DNA of 64,000 nt from Promineifilum sp. (GTDB taxonomy: Bacteria > Chloroflexota > Anaerolineae > Promineifilales > Promineifilaceae), in assembly GCA_017983515.1 (NCBI GenBank), contig JAGOBF010000001.1, forward strand, positions 121,192 to 185,191, read 5' to 3'. Positions 28,600-35,962 of this stretch are shown here, piece by piece. How positions within the stretch are numbered: the first letter of the stretch is position 1; each line of letters starts with the position of its first letter. Below the pieces are notes generated by a model, which ran no database searches, had not been told where the DNA came from, and saw only the letters and a list, made by a program, of their open reading frames with translations. The position numbers were made by a program, and so were the translations under genes.

Positions 28600-28627
28600 T
28601 TGACACAGCAGCTTTCGGAAGTATAAT
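28600..28627 (+). promoter_or_regulatory. near-consensus sigma-70 promoter of arsR-arsM
   Basis: TTGACA (28600-28605) and TATAAT (28622-28627) are exact consensus boxes spaced by 16 bp. The expected start point is at about 28634, two bases before the arsR ATG, so the message would be leaderless. Confidence 0.88.
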
Positions 28628-28631
28628 ACGC

Positions 28632-28647
28632 ATTGATGGACATCAAT
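28632..28647. promoter_or_regulatory. ArsR-type operator overlapping the start codon
   Basis: ATTGATG-GA-CATCAAT is a perfect inverted repeat covering the transcription start and ATG. A third half-site TTGATG follows at about 28652. SmtB/ArsR proteins bind such A/T-rich dyads, so this is a likely autoregulatory site. Confidence 0.7.
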
Positions 28648-28983
28648 ATGTTTGATGAATCGGATGAATCGCTTTCGTTCGCCAAGGCCATGGCCGACGA
28701 GACACGCCAGCGCGTCATGAGCTTGCTCTGTTGTCGCTGGGTATGTGTCGGCGACATCGTCAGCGAGATGCGCGGCGTCACCCAACCCACCATTTCCCAT
28801 CATCTGGCCATCCTGCGCGAGGCGGGCTTGGTCCACGTGCGCCGGGAAGGCAAGCAGGTGTTCTACTCGCTGAATCAGGCCGAAGTTGTCACGTGTTGCG
28901 GCCGGATCATGCGCGCCTTCGCTCCGGAGCATGTGGACGCGCCAGAGACGGAAACCGAGCCGGCCGGCCCCCGGTCTGCGTGA
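28636..28983 (+). CDS. ArsR/SmtB family metalloregulator
   Basis: A 115-aa winged-helix repressor. The core helix-turn-helix is [37 protein letters not shown]. Candidate As(III)/metal ligands are the Cys pairs [11 protein letters not shown] (before the recognition helix) and VVTCCGRIM (after the wing). This differs from the classic ELCVCDL and allows thiol coordination. The ATG at 28636 agrees with a leaderless start; a second ATG at 28648 would remove the first four residues. It is upstream of arsM, so arsenite or a related metalloid is the likely inducer. The C-terminus is a short acidic tail. Confidence 0.9.
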   Translation: MDINMFDESDESLSFAKAMADETRQRVMSLLCCRWVCVGDIVSEMRGVTQPTISHHLAILREAGLVHVRREGKQVFYSLNQAEVVTCCGRIMRAFAPEHVDAPETETEPAGPRSA

Positions 28984-29047
28984 CCCATCATATCGGCGAT
29001 TTTTTTTGCAACTATCCATCGAAGCTTATCTATATGAGGAACATTCA

Positions 29048-29881
29048 ATGAACCAGTCAAAGCAGCAGATTCACGAGGCGGTGCAGGAGCGCTACGGGCG
29101 ATTGGCGGTCGAATCGTCTGACGCCGGCTGTTGTTCGAGCGAAGGCGATTGCTGCGGAACGTCAACGGCCAGCGTCTTGCCGGCCGATGTGGCCGTGGCC
29201 GGCGCAGCGCTCGACACGCTCTATTCCGGCCTGTACACGGCCGACACCGGCTGGCTGCCCCCGGACGTAACCGGGTTGTCGCTGGGTTGTGGCGATCCCA
29301 TCACGCTGGCCGCCTTGCAACCGGGCCAAACCGTCCTCGATTTGGGCTCCGGCGGCGGCATCGACGCCTTCATGGCCGCGCGACAGGTCGGGCCGGCCGG
29401 GCACGTCATCGGCGTGGACATGACGCCGCAGATGCTGGCCAAGGCCGAGAGCAACAAGGCCAAGGTCGGGCTGGACAACGTGGAGTTCCGTCAGGGCTAC
29501 ATCGAAGCCTTGCCCGTCGCCGACAACACGGTGGACGTCATCCTGTCCAACTGCGTCATCAACCTTAGCCCAGACAAGGCCGCCGTCTTTCGCGAAGCCT
29601 ATCGGGTGCTGCGGCCGGGCGGCCGTCTGGCCGTGTCGGACATGATGACTCGGGGCCTGTTCACCGCCGAAGATCGGGCCGATATGTCGGCCTGGGCCGG
29701 CTGCATCACCGGCGCGGAAGATGTGGCCCACTATGCCGGGGCCATGCGCGCCGCCGGATTCATGGACATCTCGATTGTCGACAAGGCCCAGCCTGACGCC
29801 GAACTGGCGGAGCTGCCGTTGGAGAACGGCCCGGCGCAGCTGTTCAGCGCGCGGGTGACGGCGGTGAAAGGACAGGCTTAA
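29048..29881 (+). CDS. arsM: arsenite S-adenosylmethionine methyltransferase
   Basis: Methylates As(III) to volatile or less harmful methylarsenicals. It has 277 aa. The SAM-binding motif [20 protein letters not shown] is near residue 99. The conserved arsenic-binding Cys residues are visible in LSLGCGDP (about 79), [11 protein letters not shown] (about 163) and WAGCITGAE (about 218). An additional Cys-rich N-terminal stretch ([12 protein letters not shown]) is common in bacterial ArsM. GAGGAAC lies 6 nt before the ATG at 29048, so the longer frame is rejected. It is downstream of the ArsR regulator and likely in one transcript. Confidence 0.95.
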   Translation: MNQSKQQIHEAVQERYGRLAVESSDAGCCSSEGDCCGTSTASVLPADVAVAGAALDTLYSGLYTADTGWLPPDVTGLSLGCGDPITLAALQPGQTVLDLGSGGGIDAFMAARQVGPAGHVIGVDMTPQMLAKAESNKAKVGLDNVEFRQGYIEALPVADNTVDVILSNCVINLSPDKAAVFREAYRVLRPGGRLAVSDMMTRGLFTAEDRADMSAWAGCITGAEDVAHYAGAMRAAGFMDISIVDKAQPDAELAELPLENGPAQLFSARVTAVKGQA

Positions 29882-29889
29882 ACGTGAGA

Positions 29890-29996
29890 ACGCCTTGGCA
29901 TCATGTGACAGAATTCCACATGACGCCAAGGCGTCTTTGCCTTGCCGTCCGACGCCAAGGCGTCCGTGCCTTGCCGTCCGACGCCAAGGCGTCCGA
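29890..29996. repeat. hairpin plus 29-bp direct repeats built on GACGCCAAGGCGTC
   Basis: A 45-nt hairpin (29890-29934; arms ACGCCTTGGC-a-TCATGTG and CACATGA-c-GCCAAGGCGT) begins 9 bp after the arsM stop. Two exact head-to-tail 29-bp units follow (29939-29967 and 29968-29996, the last base differing), each carrying the dyad GACGCC-AA-GGCGTC, also present at the end of the first hairpin. It is a likely terminator region that has expanded. Confidence 0.9.
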
Positions 29997-30000
29997 GCCT

Positions 30001-30025
30001 CGCCGGTTAAGAAACCGGCGCTACG
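30001..30025. repeat. CGCCGGTT hairpin (REP-like)
   Basis: CGCCGGTT-aaga-AACCGGCG is a perfect 8-bp stem (30001-30020) followed by CTACG. It lies between the convergent arsM and ssb genes. The adjoining GTAGCGC core (minus strand) is shared with the inverted repeat at 4001-4058. Confidence 0.75.
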
Positions 30026-30031
30026 AGTATA

Positions 30032-30475
30032 CTAAAAGGGGATGTCGTCTTCTTCCTGGGCCGCCGGTTTGCCGCCGCCGCCGCCCTGTGAACTGTTGTC
30101 AAAGTTGCCCGAACCGCCGCCTTCGTCACGTCCGCTAAGAAAGCGCACGACTTCGGCCGTCATCTCGAAAGAAGTCCCCGCCGTGCCGTCCTGGCGCGTA
30201 TAGACGCGCGGGCTGCCCGTTTGCGGGTCTGGGCGCAAATGGCCTTCGATAAGAACCATCTGACCTTTAGTCAGGTACTGATTCGCCGTTTCAGCCTGGC
30301 GGCCCCACACGGAAACACGGAACCAGGTAGTTTCCGACACCGGTTGTCCAGTATTCTTGTCCGTCCAGCGCCGATCAGTAGCGACATTGATATTGGTCAC
30401 GGCCGTGCCATCCGGCATATACCGCATCTCCGGGTCCCGACCGAGACGTCCGACAATCACGAGTTTCTGATACAT
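30032..30475 (-). CDS. ssb: single-stranded DNA-binding protein
   Basis: Binds ssDNA in replication and repair. It has 147 aa. An OB-fold domain spans residues 1-110 (KLVIVGRLGRDPEMRYMPDG, WFRVSVWGRQAETANQYLTKGQ, VLIEGHL). A Gly/Ser/Asn-rich linker (110-135) follows, and the acidic tip EEDDIPF, the usual docking tail for partner proteins. TAAGGAG lies 8-9 nt before the ATG at 30475. It is a single gene with a divergent promoter region shared with the M20 peptidase. Confidence 0.97.
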   Translation of the reverse strand: MYQKLVIVGRLGRDPEMRYMPDGTAVTNINVATDRRWTDKNTGQPVSETTWFRVSVWGRQAETANQYLTKGQMVLIEGHLRPDPQTGSPRVYTRQDGTAGTSFEMTAEVVRFLSGRDEGGGSGNFDNSSQGGGGGKPAAQEEDDIPF

Positions 30476-30591
30476 TTGCGATTCTCCTTAAGTCGTGCCT
30501 TGCGCTATTCGGCCGAGTCTTCCTCTGAGCCGCCAAGGCAAATAATAACACGTTCTACGCAAACGTTCCATTTGATGCGTATCTACAACAT

Positions 30592-30620
30592 AGTATAGCA
30601 CATATGTTCTGAAATAGCAA
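30592..30620 (-). promoter_or_regulatory. sigma-70-type promoter of ssb
   Basis: On the minus strand TTGCTA (30620-30615) and TATACT (30597-30592) are separated by 17 bp. The leader of about 110 nt ends in the strong ssb ribosome site. Confidence 0.7.
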
Positions 30621-30641
30621 CTGTTTGCTCTCATCTTTCGC

Positions 30642-30670
30642 TTGAATCCCCCCTCCCACAGTGCTATAAC
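30642..30670 (+). promoter_or_regulatory. sigma-70-type promoter giving a leaderless M20 peptidase message
   Basis: TTGAAT (30642-30647) and TATAAC (30665-30670) are spaced by 17 bp. The expected start is at 30677, the A of the ATG. No ribosome site precedes the gene. Confidence 0.7.
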
Positions 30671-30676
30671 TGAGCC

Positions 30677-31951
30677 ATGATTCCCCATGCGTCGTACTCC
30701 GATCTTCGTGCCTTCTGGCAACATAATCAGTCTTTCTACCTCGATCTGTTGCGCCAGATGGTGGCGGTCAACAGCTTTTCGTTGAATCCGTCGGGCGTCA
30801 ACGCCCTCGGCCGCCTGACGGCCGAACTGTTCGCCCCGCTTGGCTTCCAGGCCGAGCGCATCCCCTCGTCCGACTACCGCTATGGACATCATCTGATCCT
30901 CACCCGCGCCGGCCGGGAGCGCGCCGCACGCCCCGCCCCGGCCATCGGTCTCATCTCCCATCTGGACACCGTATTTCCGGCGGCCGAGGAGCAGGCGAAC
31001 GATTTCCACTTTCGCATAGAGGGCGACCGCGTCTACGGCCCCGGCACAGTCGACATCAAGGGCGGCACGGTGATGATCTATATGATCCTCGACGGGCTGC
31101 GCCGCGCTTTTCCGCACGTCTATGAGGGAATCACCTGGCATATCTTGCTCAATGCCGCCGAGGAGGTCTTGGCCCCCGACTTCGGCCGGCTCGGCCGCGA
31201 GCGGCTGGATGGCGCGCTGGCCGCCCTGGTTTTCGAGGGCGGCGATGCGGCCGACGGTGGCTATAAACTGGTGACGGCGCGCAAGGGCATGGCTCGCTAC
31301 CGCGTCCGGGTCGACGGCCGCAGCGCTCATGCCGGCACCTCCCATCCCAAAGGGGCCAACGCCATCGTCCAGCTGGCCGACGTCATCCACGCCATCGCCG
31401 AGCTGACCGACCACAGCCGCGAATTGACCTTCAACGTGGGCACGGTGGCCGGCGGCACGGTGATGAATCGCGTCCCCCATCAGGCCGCGGCCAGCGTCGA
31501 GATGCGGGCCTATGACCAAAACGTGTTCGAGGAAGGCGTGGCCGGTATGTTGGCTCTCAACGATTACTGCTCCGTGCGCAGCCTCGATGACGGTTATCCC
31601 TGTCAGGTCGAAGTGGAACTGGAGGGGCGCTGGTCCCCCTGGCCGCCAAACGAGGCCACCAACCGGCTTGTTGACGTCTGGGCGGCCGCCGCCGCCGATC
31701 TGGGTCTGAAGATCGTCTCGCAGTCGCGCGGTGGCCTGAGCGACGGCAACTGGCTATGGGATTTGCTGCCCACCCTCGACGGCCTCGGCCCCCAGGGCGA
31801 TAACGCTCATTCGTCCGAGCGCAGCGACGACGGCAGCAAGGAGCCGGAGTACGTACTGGCCTCATCATTCATGCCCAAGGCGCTGCTGAACGTCGCCGCC
31901 ATCGTGCAGCTGGCGGAATCCGCCGGCCTGCTGCCGGGGAGTGAGCAATGA
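30677..31951 (+). CDS. M20 family metallopeptidase
   Basis: Zinc-dependent exopeptidase/amidohydrolase of 424 aa. Metal-binding blocks in order are LISHLDTVFP (His and Asp), GPGTVDIKGG (bridging Asp), the catalytic NAAEEV (Glu-Glu), FEGGDAADG, and a late His in GDNAHSSERS. The dimerisation domain between includes the conserved RSAHAGTSHPKGANAI. M20 members include glutamate carboxypeptidase, ArgE, DapE and dipeptidases; the exact substrate is not clear. The next gene is another M20 peptidase overlapping by 4 bp (ATGA), so the two are co-translated and probably act in one peptide-salvage or amino-acid route. Confidence 0.9.
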   Translation: MIPHASYSDLRAFWQHNQSFYLDLLRQMVAVNSFSLNPSGVNALGRLTAELFAPLGFQAERIPSSDYRYGHHLILTRAGRERAARPAPAIGLISHLDTVFPAAEEQANDFHFRIEGDRVYGPGTVDIKGGTVMIYMILDGLRRAFPHVYEGITWHILLNAAEEVLAPDFGRLGRERLDGALAALVFEGGDAADGGYKLVTARKGMARYRVRVDGRSAHAGTSHPKGANAIVQLADVIHAIAELTDHSRELTFNVGTVAGGTVMNRVPHQAAASVEMRAYDQNVFEEGVAGMLALNDYCSVRSLDDGYPCQVEVELEGRWSPWPPNEATNRLVDVWAAAAADLGLKIVSQSRGGLSDGNWLWDLLPTLDGLGPQGDNAHSSERSDDGSKEPEYVLASSFMPKALLNVAAIVQLAESAGLLPGSEQ

Positions 31952-33102
31952 CGGATTGGGATGCCCATCTGGGCGACTGTGTGGCCTTCGCCCAGCGTCT
32001 GATTCGCACGCCCAGTATGACCGGGGCCGAGGCGGCCGTTGCCGCTGTCGTCGCCGGGGAGCTGGAGCGCCTGGGCTATGACGACGTGTGGGGCGACGCG
32101 GCCGGCAACATCTTCGGCCGGTTATATGGCCGCGACCGCAGCTTGCCCGCGCTGGTGCTCAACACCCACCTCGACCACGTTGATCCCGGCGACCCTGCCC
32201 TGTGGCCCACGCCGCCGTTTGCGGCCGAGATTCGCGACGGACGATTGATCGGCCGCGGCGCCTGCGATATCAAGGGGCCTATGGCCGTGCAGGTTCATAG
32301 CGCGGCCGTGTTGCTGGCCGCCGGCGAACGGCCGCGGCGTGACATGGTGTTTTGCGGAGTGGTGCAGGAGGAGATCGGCGGCGCAGGGGCGATTCACTGG
32401 GTCGAGAACCTCGATTATCCGGTGGAACTGGTCATCCTGGGCGAGCCGTCGTCCAATGCGCTGGCGCTGGGCCATCGTGGCATCATCCAGTTCTGGCTCA
32501 CCTTCCACGGCCGCTCGGCCCACGCCAGCGCTCCGGAACGCGCCGACAACCCCAACTACGCCCTGGCAGCTTTTCTGTCACAGTTGGAGACGGCCGCCGC
32601 CGGTCTGCGCGTCCACCCGGTGCTCGGCCCCACGTCGGTTTCGCCGACCATCGTCCAGGTTGATACGACCAGCGGCAATGTCACCCCAGCCTGGACGCGC
32701 GTCTTGCTCGACTTCCGCACGTCGTCGGAGAGCGTCAACAGCCTGCGGGCGTTGATCGACCGTTTGGCCGGGCAGTATCCTCATACGCTGGCTTACGCCG
32801 AGGGAATGGCCTCTTCGCCCCTGACGGATTCCGACGAGCTGATTGCCGGATTCTTTATCCCGCCGGACAGCCCGCTGGTGGGGCGGGCGCGAGCGGCGCT
32901 GGAGCGAGGGATGGGGCGCGAACTGGTGCTGACTCATTACCGTTTTGCCACCGACGGCCGCCACATGGCCCCGCGCGGCATCCCCGTCCTTGGCTACGCG
33001 CCGGGCGACGAACAGATGGCCCACACCGCGGGAGAAAGCATCGCCATCGATCAGATGCTGGAAAGCCTGCGCGGACACGTACAACTCCTGCGTGAATTCT
33101 AA
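31948..33102 (+). CDS. M20 family peptidase (ArgE/DapE/YgeY-like)
   Basis: A 384-aa metallohydrolase. Zinc ligands are in VLNTHLDHVDPG (His, Asp), GRGACDIKGP (Asp), GVVQEEIGG (Glu-Glu), LGEPSSN (Glu) and GDEQMAHTAGES (His). The lid domain contains HGRSAHASAPERADN. It is closer to YgeY and LysK/ArgE-type deacylases than its upstream neighbour, but the substrate is uncertain. It starts within the stop of the first M20 gene (4-bp overlap). A second, dissimilar M20 enzyme in tandem suggests successive steps or a heterologous pair rather than a recent duplication. Confidence 0.9.
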   Translation: MTDWDAHLGDCVAFAQRLIRTPSMTGAEAAVAAVVAGELERLGYDDVWGDAAGNIFGRLYGRDRSLPALVLNTHLDHVDPGDPALWPTPPFAAEIRDGRLIGRGACDIKGPMAVQVHSAAVLLAAGERPRRDMVFCGVVQEEIGGAGAIHWVENLDYPVELVILGEPSSNALALGHRGIIQFWLTFHGRSAHASAPERADNPNYALAAFLSQLETAAAGLRVHPVLGPTSVSPTIVQVDTTSGNVTPAWTRVLLDFRTSSESVNSLRALIDRLAGQYPHTLAYAEGMASSPLTDSDELIAGFFIPPDSPLVGRARAALERGMGRELVLTHYRFATDGRHMAPRGIPVLGYAPGDEQMAHTAGESIAIDQMLESLRGHVQLLREF

Positions 33103-33130
33103 GTAGTGGGACATGGATCGCCACGGTCGC

Positions 33131-33159
33131 TTGACGCCCCTTGGCCCAATCGTTACCCT
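33131..33159 (+). promoter_or_regulatory. sigma-70-type promoter of the DtxR-family gene
   Basis: TTGACG (33131-33136) and TACCCT (33154-33159) are 17 bp apart. AGGAAG lies shortly before the ATG at 33177, so this gene has a short conventional leader. Confidence 0.6.
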
Positions 33160-33176
33160 AGAGTCAGGAAGCGCCT

Positions 33177-33908
33177 ATGCCGAAGATCGACCAACTGAAC
33201 CGCAGCCAATCGCAGCAACGCGATAGCCTGAGCCATCAGGCTATCGAAGATTATGTCAAGACTATTTACTCCCTGGCCCTGGAAGAAAGCCCGGTCTCGA
33301 CCTCGCGTATCGCCGCGGCACGCCGGGTGAAGCCCGCCTCGGCCACCAGTATGATCCAGCGTCTGGCCAAACTGCACCTGGTGAACTATGAGAAACACTA
33401 CGGCGTCACGTTGACCAAAACGGGCGAGAAGCTGGCTCTGGAGGTGATTCGTCACCACCGCCTGCTGGAACTGTATCTGATGGAAGCGCTCGGCTTCAGT
33501 TGGGACGAGGTTCACGAGCAGGCCGACATCCTGGAGCACGTCATCAGCGAGAAGCTGGAGGAGCGCATCGCCGCCGCGTTGAATCATCCCGAATTTGACC
33601 CCCACGGCGACCCCATTCCCGCGCTGGACGGCACGATGGCCATCATCGACACCACCGCGCTGGCCGATATGCCCGCCGGCGGCCGCGCGCGCGTATCGCG
33701 CATCCCCGACGACTCCAACAGCGAACTACTGCGCTATCTGGCTGGTCTAGGGTTGGTGCCGGGCGCGGAAGTGCGCATGATCACCGTCGCGCCGTTCCTC
33801 GGCCCGCTGACGATCGCGGTCGGTGGTGAGCACACGGTGATCGGCCGCAATCTGGCCGAACTGGTGCTCGTGGAGTACCCGGCCGGCGATGACGCCAAGC
33901 GTGTGTAA
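33177..33908 (+). CDS. DtxR/MntR family metal-dependent regulator with FeoA-like C-terminal domain
   Basis: A 243-aa regulator. The winged HTH is at about residues 20-85 (IEDYVKTIYSL, VSTSRIAAARRVKPASATSMIQRLAKLHLVNYEKHYGVTLTKTGEKLA). The metal-binding dimerisation domain is at about 85-150 with RHHRLLELYLMEALGFSWDEVHEQADILEHVISEKLEERI, the His/Glu/Asp pattern of DtxR. A C-terminal SH3/FeoA-like domain is at about 165-240. The full-length three-domain form is typical of IdeR/DtxR iron regulators rather than short MntR, but metal specificity is not certain. Adjacent transport genes are not visible, so its targets are elsewhere. Confidence 0.92.
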   Translation: MPKIDQLNRSQSQQRDSLSHQAIEDYVKTIYSLALEESPVSTSRIAAARRVKPASATSMIQRLAKLHLVNYEKHYGVTLTKTGEKLALEVIRHHRLLELYLMEALGFSWDEVHEQADILEHVISEKLEERIAAALNHPEFDPHGDPIPALDGTMAIIDTTALADMPAGGRARVSRIPDDSNSELLRYLAGLGLVPGAEVRMITVAPFLGPLTIAVGGEHTVIGRNLAELVLVEYPAGDDAKRV

Positions 33909-33915
33909 AGTCCTA

Positions 33916-33944
33916 TTGCCCCTTGTTGCGCTCTGTGTTACTAT
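33916..33944 (+). promoter_or_regulatory. promoter candidate for an intergenic transcript
   Basis: TTGCCC (33916-33921) and TACTAT (33939-33944) are 17 bp apart, immediately after the DtxR-type gene, with no protein gene downstream on this strand before 34303. Confidence 0.4.
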
Positions 33945-33950
33945 CTGCTC

Positions 33951-34201
33951 ACCCTGCTGTGTACGAGAGTGACTCTTGCGTTGAGCCACTTTGATTTCCC
34001 TGGGAATTGGGATACGTAAGAGGGGATGCAGTAGCCGCAAGGCAAGGCAGTAGACCTCGAGACAAAATTCCCACCTGCGATTGCAGGTTCAAACAATAGG
34101 GCATTCACGGCATGGCGGGGCGAATTCATTCAATCCCTCTATTGATCCAACCCACAGACCGTTTCACCGGACTGCCCGAACAGGCAGCACGACGTGAAAC
34201 G
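33951..34201 (+). ncRNA. possible structured RNA in a 394-bp gene-free interval
   Basis: No convincing ORF lies between 33909 and 34302. From the promoter candidate the sequence has several hairpins: GTGaCTC..GAGcCAC at about 33970-33990, GGGAATT pairing with AATTCCC (about 34004 and 34066), CCTGCGATTGCAGG at about 34074, and a terminal hairpin CGTTTCAC..CTGCC..GGCAG..GTGAAACG (34160-34201). It does not match tmRNA, RNase P, SRP RNA or a tRNA as I know them; 6S RNA is possible but not shown. A family A repeat word lies at about 34270. Confidence 0.35.
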
Positions 34202-34302
34202 CTGTCTGCTCCCCCATCGAGAACCTTGTCAAGCGCCTGAACGCGGCCCCATCCTGCCGCTAACGATCTGAAAATCCGCCAAATCTATGGATGCGCTCGC
34301 TG

Positions 34303-35190
34303 TCACGGCGTCAGTAGTCTGACCTTGCCGGGCAAGACGCGATAAGTCACCGTCGCCGCCGATTCGGTAAAAAGTTCGCCGTCGCTGTGCAGCGGCGTGC
34401 CGGGCGTGCTCGTCAGGTCAATAGCCGTGACGCGCTGGAATGTGACCGCCGGATGATGGATGTGCTCGCCTTTCATGAGTTTAAGCAGAATGGCGATGAC
34501 CGTGCCTTTCGACACCTGCGGCGCAAAGACCATATCCAGCAGGCCGTCGTCCAGTTCCGCACCGGGAGCCATCATGAAGCCGCCCGTGCGCGGGCTGTTG
34601 CAAACCGAGAGCAAATAGGCCGGGCCGTCATAGCCGTCGCCGTCCCAGGTCAGATTCATCTGCCACGGCTTGAGCTTCGTCAGCGCCCGCAGCAGGGCCA
34701 CGATGTAGCGAATCTCGCCCGACAAGCGCTTCATCTTGATGTTCTCCATCGTCACCATCGGTTCCATCGCCGCGGCGCTGTTGTTGATGAAGAAACGGTC
34801 ATTCACCTGTCCGGCGTCGATCCGCCGCGTCCGTCCGCCGGCGATGACCCCCACCGCGGCCGCGATGCCGTCCGGCAGTCCGGCCATCAGGTTGAAGTCG
34901 TTGGCCGTGCCCAACGGCACGATGCCGAACGGGACGGTCGGCCCGTCTCCGGCGGCGCGGATGAGGCCATTGATGACCTCATTGATCGTCCCGTCGCCTC
35001 CCGCGGCCACCACGGCATCGTAGCCTTCTCGCGCGGCGGCCGCGGCCAGCGGCGTGCCCTGCCCCGGCGATTCGGTGATGGCCAGGTCGCACTCGACCCC
35101 GACAGCGCGAAAGGCGTCGGCAACGGCCGACGCCTGCGCCCGCGCTCCCCAACGATTGGCGTATGGATTGAGAATGACTTTGACGCGCAT
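34303..35190 (-). CDS. diacylglycerol kinase family lipid kinase (YegS/DgkB-like)
   Basis: ATP-dependent lipid kinase of 295 aa. The nucleotide motif AAGGDGTINEVINGL is at about residues 61-75 and PLGTANDFN at about 92-100. The C-terminal beta-sandwich includes APGAELDDGLLD and HSDGEL, where the Asp/Glu residues bind Mg in DgkB. YegS/DgkB proteins phosphorylate diacylglycerol or other lipids. It starts at 35190, 29 bp after the glycerophosphodiesterase, in the same transcript direction as pyruvate kinase. The neighbourhood (phosphodiesterase plus lipid kinase) fits recycling of glycerolipid products. Confidence 0.92.
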   Translation of the reverse strand: MRVKVILNPYANRWGARAQASAVADAFRAVGVECDLAITESPGQGTPLAAAAAREGYDAVVAAGGDGTINEVINGLIRAAGDGPTVPFGIVPLGTANDFNLMAGLPDGIAAAVGVIAGGRTRRIDAGQVNDRFFINNSAAAMEPMVTMENIKMKRLSGEIRYIVALLRALTKLKPWQMNLTWDGDGYDGPAYLLSVCNSPRTGGFMMAPGAELDDGLLDMVFAPQVSKGTVIAILLKLMKGEHIHHPAVTFQRVTAIDLTSTPGTPLHSDGELFTESAATVTYRVLPGKVRLLTP

Positions 35191-35219
35191 GTCGATGACC
35201 TCCGTGCCGGTCTTGAATC

Positions 35220-35942
35220 TCAGGCCAGGGCCGCCCGCAGCGCACCCGGCCGGTTGGTGATGATGCCGTGGACGCCCAGACCCAGCAGACGCCGCGCCTC
35301 GGCCGGGTCGTCCACCGTCCAGACGTTGACCCGCAGCCCGCGCCGCCGCGCCCAGATCATCATCGCCTCATCGACCAGCTTGGCGTTGGGGTGATCGGCT
35401 TCGGCGGGCACAAAGGTGTGGAACAGCCGCGCCGCGCGGTGGTCACGCAGGTGGCCGACCGGGATGGCCCGCGGCAGTCGACGGCGGGCCGCGCGCACGG
35501 CGAGGGGGCTAAAAGATGAGACCAGCACCCGGTCGCCGACGCCGTGGCGTTCGATGCAATCGGCCACGGTCGTCGCCAATCTCTCCTGATCAGTTCCCGA
35601 CGCTTTCAGCTCGACGTTGTAGAGTGTGCGCCGGCCGAGCGCGGCGAAGAGTTCGTCCAGCGTGGGCACGCTGTGGTCGCCGGCGATGGACAGCATTTGC
35701 AGCTCGGCCCATGTCAGGTCCGACACCCGGCCGGTCCCGTTACACGTCCGATCCACCGTCTCGTCGTGGATGATGACCGCCACCCCGTCGGCACTCAACT
35801 GCACGTCCAGTTCAATGCCATCAGCGTCTTGCTCCAGAGCCAGGACGAAAGCGGCCAGCGTGTTCTCCGGAGCATCGGCCGCAGCCCCCCGGTGGCCGAT
35901 AATGAGGGGATGAGTGGCGGTGAGCCAGGGCGAGTCGGACAA
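35220..35942 (-). CDS. glycerophosphodiester phosphodiesterase
   Basis: Hydrolyses glycerophosphodiesters to glycerol-3-phosphate and alcohol. It has 240 aa. Catalytic and metal motifs are IIGHRGAAADAPENT (His17 and Arg18 from the chosen start), DGIELDVQLSADG and VIIHDETVDRT, and WTVDDPAEARRLLGLGVHGIITNRP at the C-terminus. There is no ATG near the start. The TTG at 35942 has GGGAG 7 nt upstream and a GTG at 35948 is the alternative; both lie after the pyruvate kinase stop at 35963. The longer frame reads antisense-like through pyk and is rejected. It is a cytosolic UgpQ-like form without signal peptide. Its product feeds the GlpA route. Confidence 0.9.
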   Translation of the reverse strand: MSDSPWLTATHPLIIGHRGAAADAPENTLAAFVLALEQDADGIELDVQLSADGVAVIIHDETVDRTCNGTGRVSDLTWAELQMLSIAGDHSVPTLDELFAALGRRTLYNVELKASGTDQERLATTVADCIERHGVGDRVLVSSFSPLAVRAARRRLPRAIPVGHLRDHRAARLFHTFVPAEADHPNAKLVDEAMMIWARRRGLRVNVWTVDDPAEARRLLGLGVHGIITNRPGALRAALA

Positions 35943-35962
35943 CGGCACGCTCCCGGCTGGCG

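Noticed and set aside
28886-29047. Extended ArsM N-terminus
   Set aside because: Overlaps the arsR 3' end in another frame and has no homology; the Met at 29048 has a ribosome site.
33951-34201. tmRNA or tRNA-like structure (a GGTTCAA-like stretch near 34085)
   Set aside because: The T-arm does not pair and no acceptor arms exist; only the weaker structured-RNA call is kept.
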